From Bermanella sp051277445 (GTDB taxonomy: Bacteria; Pseudomonadota; Gammaproteobacteria; Pseudomonadales; Oceanobacteraceae): a DNA stretch of 16,180 bases. Under the pieces are notes generated by a model. That model made no database searches, had not been told where the DNA came from, and was given only the letters and a program-made list of their open reading frames with translations. The stretch's first letter is position 1. Every line of letters starts with the position of its first letter. Below, piece by piece: positions 14,073 to 16,180 of this stretch. The stretch is from positions 1-16,180 of the forward strand of contig JBNMQC010000043.1 in assembly GCA_051277445.1 (NCBI GenBank), written 5' to 3'. The position numbers and the translations under genes are program-made.

Positions 14073-14088
14073 ATGGATTACCAATTAA
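14052..14088 (+). repeat. 11-bp direct repeat flanking the crotonase start codon
   Basis: TTACCAATTAA occurs at 14052-14062 and again at 14078-14088, with the ribosome site AAGAGAGG and the ATG (14073) between. The second copy encodes YQL(T) at residues 3-6. It looks like a small local duplication. Confidence 0.7.
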
Positions 14089-14729
14089 CAGACAGCATTG
14101 CACAAATTTGCATTGATGATGGCAAGGCGAATGCCTTAAATCATGAGTTTATTGATGCCATGAATGCGTCTTTAGATAAAGCAGAACAAGAAGCCAAAGC
14201 CGTTGTGATACTTGGCCGTGACGGCATGTTCTCAGCAGGCTTTGACTTAAAAGCCCTAGCCAAGGGTGGCCAGCAAGCGGCTGATTTGCTTGATAAAGGC
14301 ATGGCACTTGCGACCCGCCTATACGGCTTCCCTATGCCTGTGATTTCAGCCTGTGAAGGCCACGCAATCGGCATGGGAGCGTTCATCTTAATGGCGTCTG
14401 ATAACCGTATTGGTGCGGATGCTGAATACACGGTTAACTTGCCTGAAACCGCTATCGGCATGCCTTTTACACCGGTATTAATGAGCCTAATTAAAGATCG
14501 TATCAGCAGTGCTTACCAAACCATTGCCGTGATTCAATCTAAAAAGTTCACCCCAGCACAAGCGGTAGACGCAGGCTTCTTGGATCAACTTGTTGAAAAA
14601 GATCAGCTGTTAACCAGCGCCATGAGCTTGGCTCAAGAGCTCATTAAACTGCCAGCCGCGTATTATAAAACCAACAAACTGGACCTTCGCAGTGAAAAGC
14701 TACAAATTATGCAAGACTCCCTTAAATAA
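14073..14729 (+). CDS. Crotonase-family (enoyl-CoA hydratase/isomerase) protein
   Basis: The product is 218 residues, shorter than typical enoyl-CoA hydratases (about 260). Crotonase features are clear: GKANALN (17-23), the first oxyanion-hole loop FSAGFDLKAL (53-62) and the second one GHAIGMGAF (96-104), then LPETAIGM (123-130). Aligned with rat enoyl-CoA hydratase, the catalytic Glu164 is kept as Glu125 but the Glu144 position is Phe104. Enzymes with only the second Glu are often enoyl-CoA isomerases or have other activities, so a plain hydratase is unlikely. The substrate is unknown. A good ribosome site (AAGAGAGG) precedes the ATG. The gene has its own terminator and no clear operon partner. 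Confidence 0.88.
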   Translation: MDYQLTDSIAQICIDDGKANALNHEFIDAMNASLDKAEQEAKAVVILGRDGMFSAGFDLKALAKGGQQAADLLDKGMALATRLYGFPMPVISACEGHAIGMGAFILMASDNRIGADAEYTVNLPETAIGMPFTPVLMSLIKDRISSAYQTIAVIQSKKFTPAQAVDAGFLDQLVEKDQLLTSAMSLAQELIKLPAAYYKTNKLDLRSEKLQIMQDSLK

Positions 14730-14746
14730 GGCGTCTTAGGGTCAAA

Positions 14747-14783
14747 CAAAACCCCGGTTTCACCCAGTGAAATCGGGGTTTTG
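14747..14783 (+). terminator. Terminator-like hairpin after the crotonase gene
   Basis: A 17-bp stem CAAAACCCCGGTTTCAC with GTGAAATCGGGGTTTTG (one G-T pair) has a 3-nt loop and starts 17 nt after the stop codon. The T run is short (TTTT) and interrupted, but the stem is strong. The A run on the other side makes weak bidirectional action possible. Confidence 0.8.
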
Positions 14784-14900
14784 CGTTTATGGATGTTTGT
14801 GAGTGTTTGTGAGAGAGGAGTTTGGTGGATTAAGGCGACTTTATTTAATTTCATGTACAATCCCCAACCAATATCGACACACCGTTTTAAGGTCAACCTC

Positions 14901-15707
14901 ATGACTACACGAATTGCCATTATTGGTGCCGCAGGCCGTATGGGCCGCATTTTAATTGAAGCCACCGAACTTGCCGAAGGCGCACAACTGGGTGCCGGCA
15001 TTGTATTGCCAGATGACAGCTTAAAAGGTGCCGATGCGGGCGAAATGGCAGGCCTTGGTAAAAAGCTAGGCGTGACATTGGTTGGCAGCCTAGACGAAGC
15101 GGTGAACGACTTTGACGTGCTGGTGGATTTCACCTCACCAGAAGCCACCATGAGCAACATCGAATTCTGCAAAGCCCATGGCAAAGGCATTGTGATTGGC
15201 ACCACGGGTCTGAGTGATGAGCAAAAAGCCACACTACAAGCGGCCGGCCAAGACATGAAAATTGTGTTTGCGCCTAACTACTCTGTGGGTGTGACATTAT
15301 GCCTTAACTTGTTACGCATGGCCGCCAAAGTCATGGGTGATGAGAGTGATATTGAAGTGATTGAAATGCACCACAAACACAAGGTGGACTCTCCATCTGG
15401 CACCGCATTGCGTTTAGGCGAAGTCGTCGCTGAAACCATGGGCTGGGACTTAAACGAAGTGGCTAACTATGGCCGCGAAGGCATCACCGGTGCCCGCCCC
15501 CATAAAGAAATTGGCTTTCAAACCATCCGTGGTGGTGATGTCGTGGGCGACCACACCGTCATGTTTGCCACCGAAGGTGAACGTGTTGAAATCACCCACA
15601 AAGCGCAAAGCCGAATGACCTTTGCCAAAGGTGCCGTACGCGCCGCCGCTTGGTTAAAAGCGCAAGATAACGGCGTATATGACATGCAGGATGTATTGGG
15701 TTTTTAA
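14901..15707 (+). CDS. dapB: 4-hydroxy-tetrahydrodipicolinate reductase DapB
   Basis: DapB catalyses the NAD(P)H-dependent reduction in the diaminopimelate/lysine pathway, needed for peptidoglycan and lysine. The 268-residue protein has the dinucleotide-binding loop GAAGRMGR (9-16), VDFTSPEA, GTTGLS and FAPNYSVGV. The catalytic region is EMHHKHKVDSPSGTA (near 155-169), with its active-site His and Lys, followed by RGGDVVGDHTVMF. I chose ATG 14901 over the in-frame upstream codons because the family N-terminus begins here, and AAGG lies 8 nt upstream. A TACAAT box at 14856-14861 may be its -10 element, but no good -35 is seen. In Pseudomonas dapB directly follows dnaJ; here two genes lie between. 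Confidence 0.97.
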   Translation: MTTRIAIIGAAGRMGRILIEATELAEGAQLGAGIVLPDDSLKGADAGEMAGLGKKLGVTLVGSLDEAVNDFDVLVDFTSPEATMSNIEFCKAHGKGIVIGTTGLSDEQKATLQAAGQDMKIVFAPNYSVGVTLCLNLLRMAAKVMGDESDIEVIEMHHKHKVDSPSGTALRLGEVVAETMGWDLNEVANYGREGITGARPHKEIGFQTIRGGDVVGDHTVMFATEGERVEITHKAQSRMTFAKGAVRAAAWLKAQDNGVYDMQDVLGF

Positions 15708-15728
15708 TCATTAAACCTAAACACAATC

Positions 15729-15765
15729 AAAGCCGATGCTTGGTAACAAGCATCGGCTTTTTTTT
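15729..15765 (+). terminator. Terminator of dapB
   Basis: A 14-bp perfect stem AAAGCCGATGCTTG / CAAGCATCGGCTTT has a GTAA tetraloop and then five more T. It begins 22 nt after the dapB stop. Confidence 0.92.
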
Positions 15766-15773
15766 GGTACCTA

Positions 15774-16100
15774 TTATGGACGCAGGGTTGAATTGACTTG
15801 GATATATGTCATTCGACGTATATCTAAAAATATAAGGTCACGTGACGGTGTATTAAGATCAATGCTCCCATGACGTATATCCCCGAAATCGCAGGAAATA
15901 GGGTGATAATCCGCTAAAAGCAGTGGCCATAAAAAAGATAAATAAATGAGTGGGTTGCGGATGCACAAATGTTCTACTGCGACGCAAAGAAAGGGGTGGC
16001 CTATTTGCCAAAGTGGGGAGAATCCCCCATGATTGCTGGCATATGAAAACTGAATGGCGTAATAGGTCTCGGCAAACACGTCACCGATAAAAAGCGTCAT
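15774..16100 (-). CDS. Doubtful hypothetical ORF (108 codons)
   Basis: An open frame of 108 codons starts at ATG 16100 and stops 9 nt short of the dapB terminator. The product has one hydrophobic segment (IYLSFLWPLLLA) and is rich in His, Trp and Cys. I recognise no family. No Shine-Dalgarno sequence precedes the ATG, an in-frame TAA lies seven codons upstream, and no promoter is clear. It may be chance or a decayed gene. Two of its stretches, GDIRHG and LDIRRM, are encoded by the repeated motif GATATACGTC, which may be the real signal here. The plus strand of 15766-16130 has no ORF worth naming. Confidence 0.2.
   Translation of the reverse strand: MTLFIGDVFAETYYAIQFSYASNHGGFSPLWQIGHPFLCVAVEHLCIRNPLIYLSFLWPLLLADYHPISCDFGDIRHGSIDLNTPSRDLIFLDIRRMTYIQVNSTLRP
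15801..15881. repeat. Three copies of a GACGTATATC-type motif, two inverted
   Basis: GATATATGTC (15801-15810) and GACGTATATC (15815-15824) form a near-perfect 10-bp inverted repeat with a 4-nt spacer (attc). An exact third copy, GACGTATATC, lies at 15872-15881, 57 bp further on. The arrangement resembles an operator cluster, or binding sites of an element end, but no regulator is known from the sequence. Confidence 0.5.
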
Positions 16101-16148
16101 GAGACGTTGAATGAACTGTTATGAATCACACGAGAAGGAGGGGGTATT

Positions 16149-16180
16149 TTGATAGCAGAATCATTTGCTGCAATAGTAGG
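16149..16180 (+). CDS. Possible start of a gene running off the window (TTG start)
   Basis: A strong ribosome site AAGGAGGGGG ends 4-7 nt before a TTG codon. The frame then reads (M)IAESFAAIVG and is open to the window edge. Only ten codons are visible, so no product can be named. It does not look like the start of carA, which often follows dapB in this lineage. A possible extended -10 (TGTTATGAA, near 16118-16126) lies upstream. The start codon choice rests on the ribosome site alone. Confidence 0.3.
   Translation, partial: MIAESFAAIV

Noticed and set aside
1..16180. CRISPR array or phage defence system
   Set aside because: No regularly spaced short repeats, cas-like genes, or known defence genes are seen; the only long repeat is the two-copy ssrA flank.

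Overview
The window looks like chromosome from a marine gammaproteobacterium of the Oceanospirillales/Pseudomonas-like group. This is inferred from gene order and protein style: the block smpB / ratA-rnfH / bamE / fur / recN / grpE-dnaK-dnaJ / dapB matches what I know of Pseudomonas-type genomes. Fur has the single-cysteine form (C93-V-K-T) known from P. aeruginosa. No species can be named from sequence alone.

Left end (1-2731): the tmRNA gene ssrA lies on the minus strand (310-666) and encodes the tag ANDENYALAA. Its 3' flank, including the terminator, is present twice in tandem (about 135 bp, offset 190 bp). The outer copy carries a damaged ssrA 3' end. An outer-membrane porin-like gene (plus) separates ssrA from smpB (minus), so the two trans-translation genes are only about 1.6 kb apart. 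A symmetric terminator between the porin gene and smpB can serve both strands.

Middle (2841-5981): a sodium-dependent (NSS/SNF family) transporter gene, ratA and ratB (rnfH) are closely spaced and probably form one operon. They end at a bidirectional terminator shared with convergent bamE. bamE and fur diverge from a 78-bp region. fur and recN converge on another symmetric terminator.

Stress-response core (6107-11799): recN (minus) and grpE (plus) diverge. The recN promoter carries two abutting LexA-like boxes. The grpE promoter is an almost ideal heat-shock sigma-32 promoter. The two promoters sit back to back, so an SOS promoter and a heat-shock promoter share one short region. dnaK follows, with a weaker sigma-32-like promoter and a hairpin-rich leader. 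dnaJ follows after a strongly structured spacer, and the run ends at a strong terminator.

Right end (11800-16180): a chemoreceptor gene with an HBM-like periplasmic domain, a structured non-coding spacer, a short crotonase-family gene lacking one of the two usual catalytic glutamates, and dapB. After the dapB terminator there are about 400 bp without a convincing gene, only a doubtful minus-strand ORF and an unusual inverted repeat. A strong ribosome binding site then precedes a possible TTG-started gene that runs off the window.

Most of the window is conserved housekeeping DNA. I do not see an undescribed multi-gene system. The unusual signals are regulatory or structural: the ssrA 3' tandem repeat, the back-to-back LexA/sigma-32 promoters, a possibly leaderless smpB, and the alternative RNA folds between dnaK and dnaJ.
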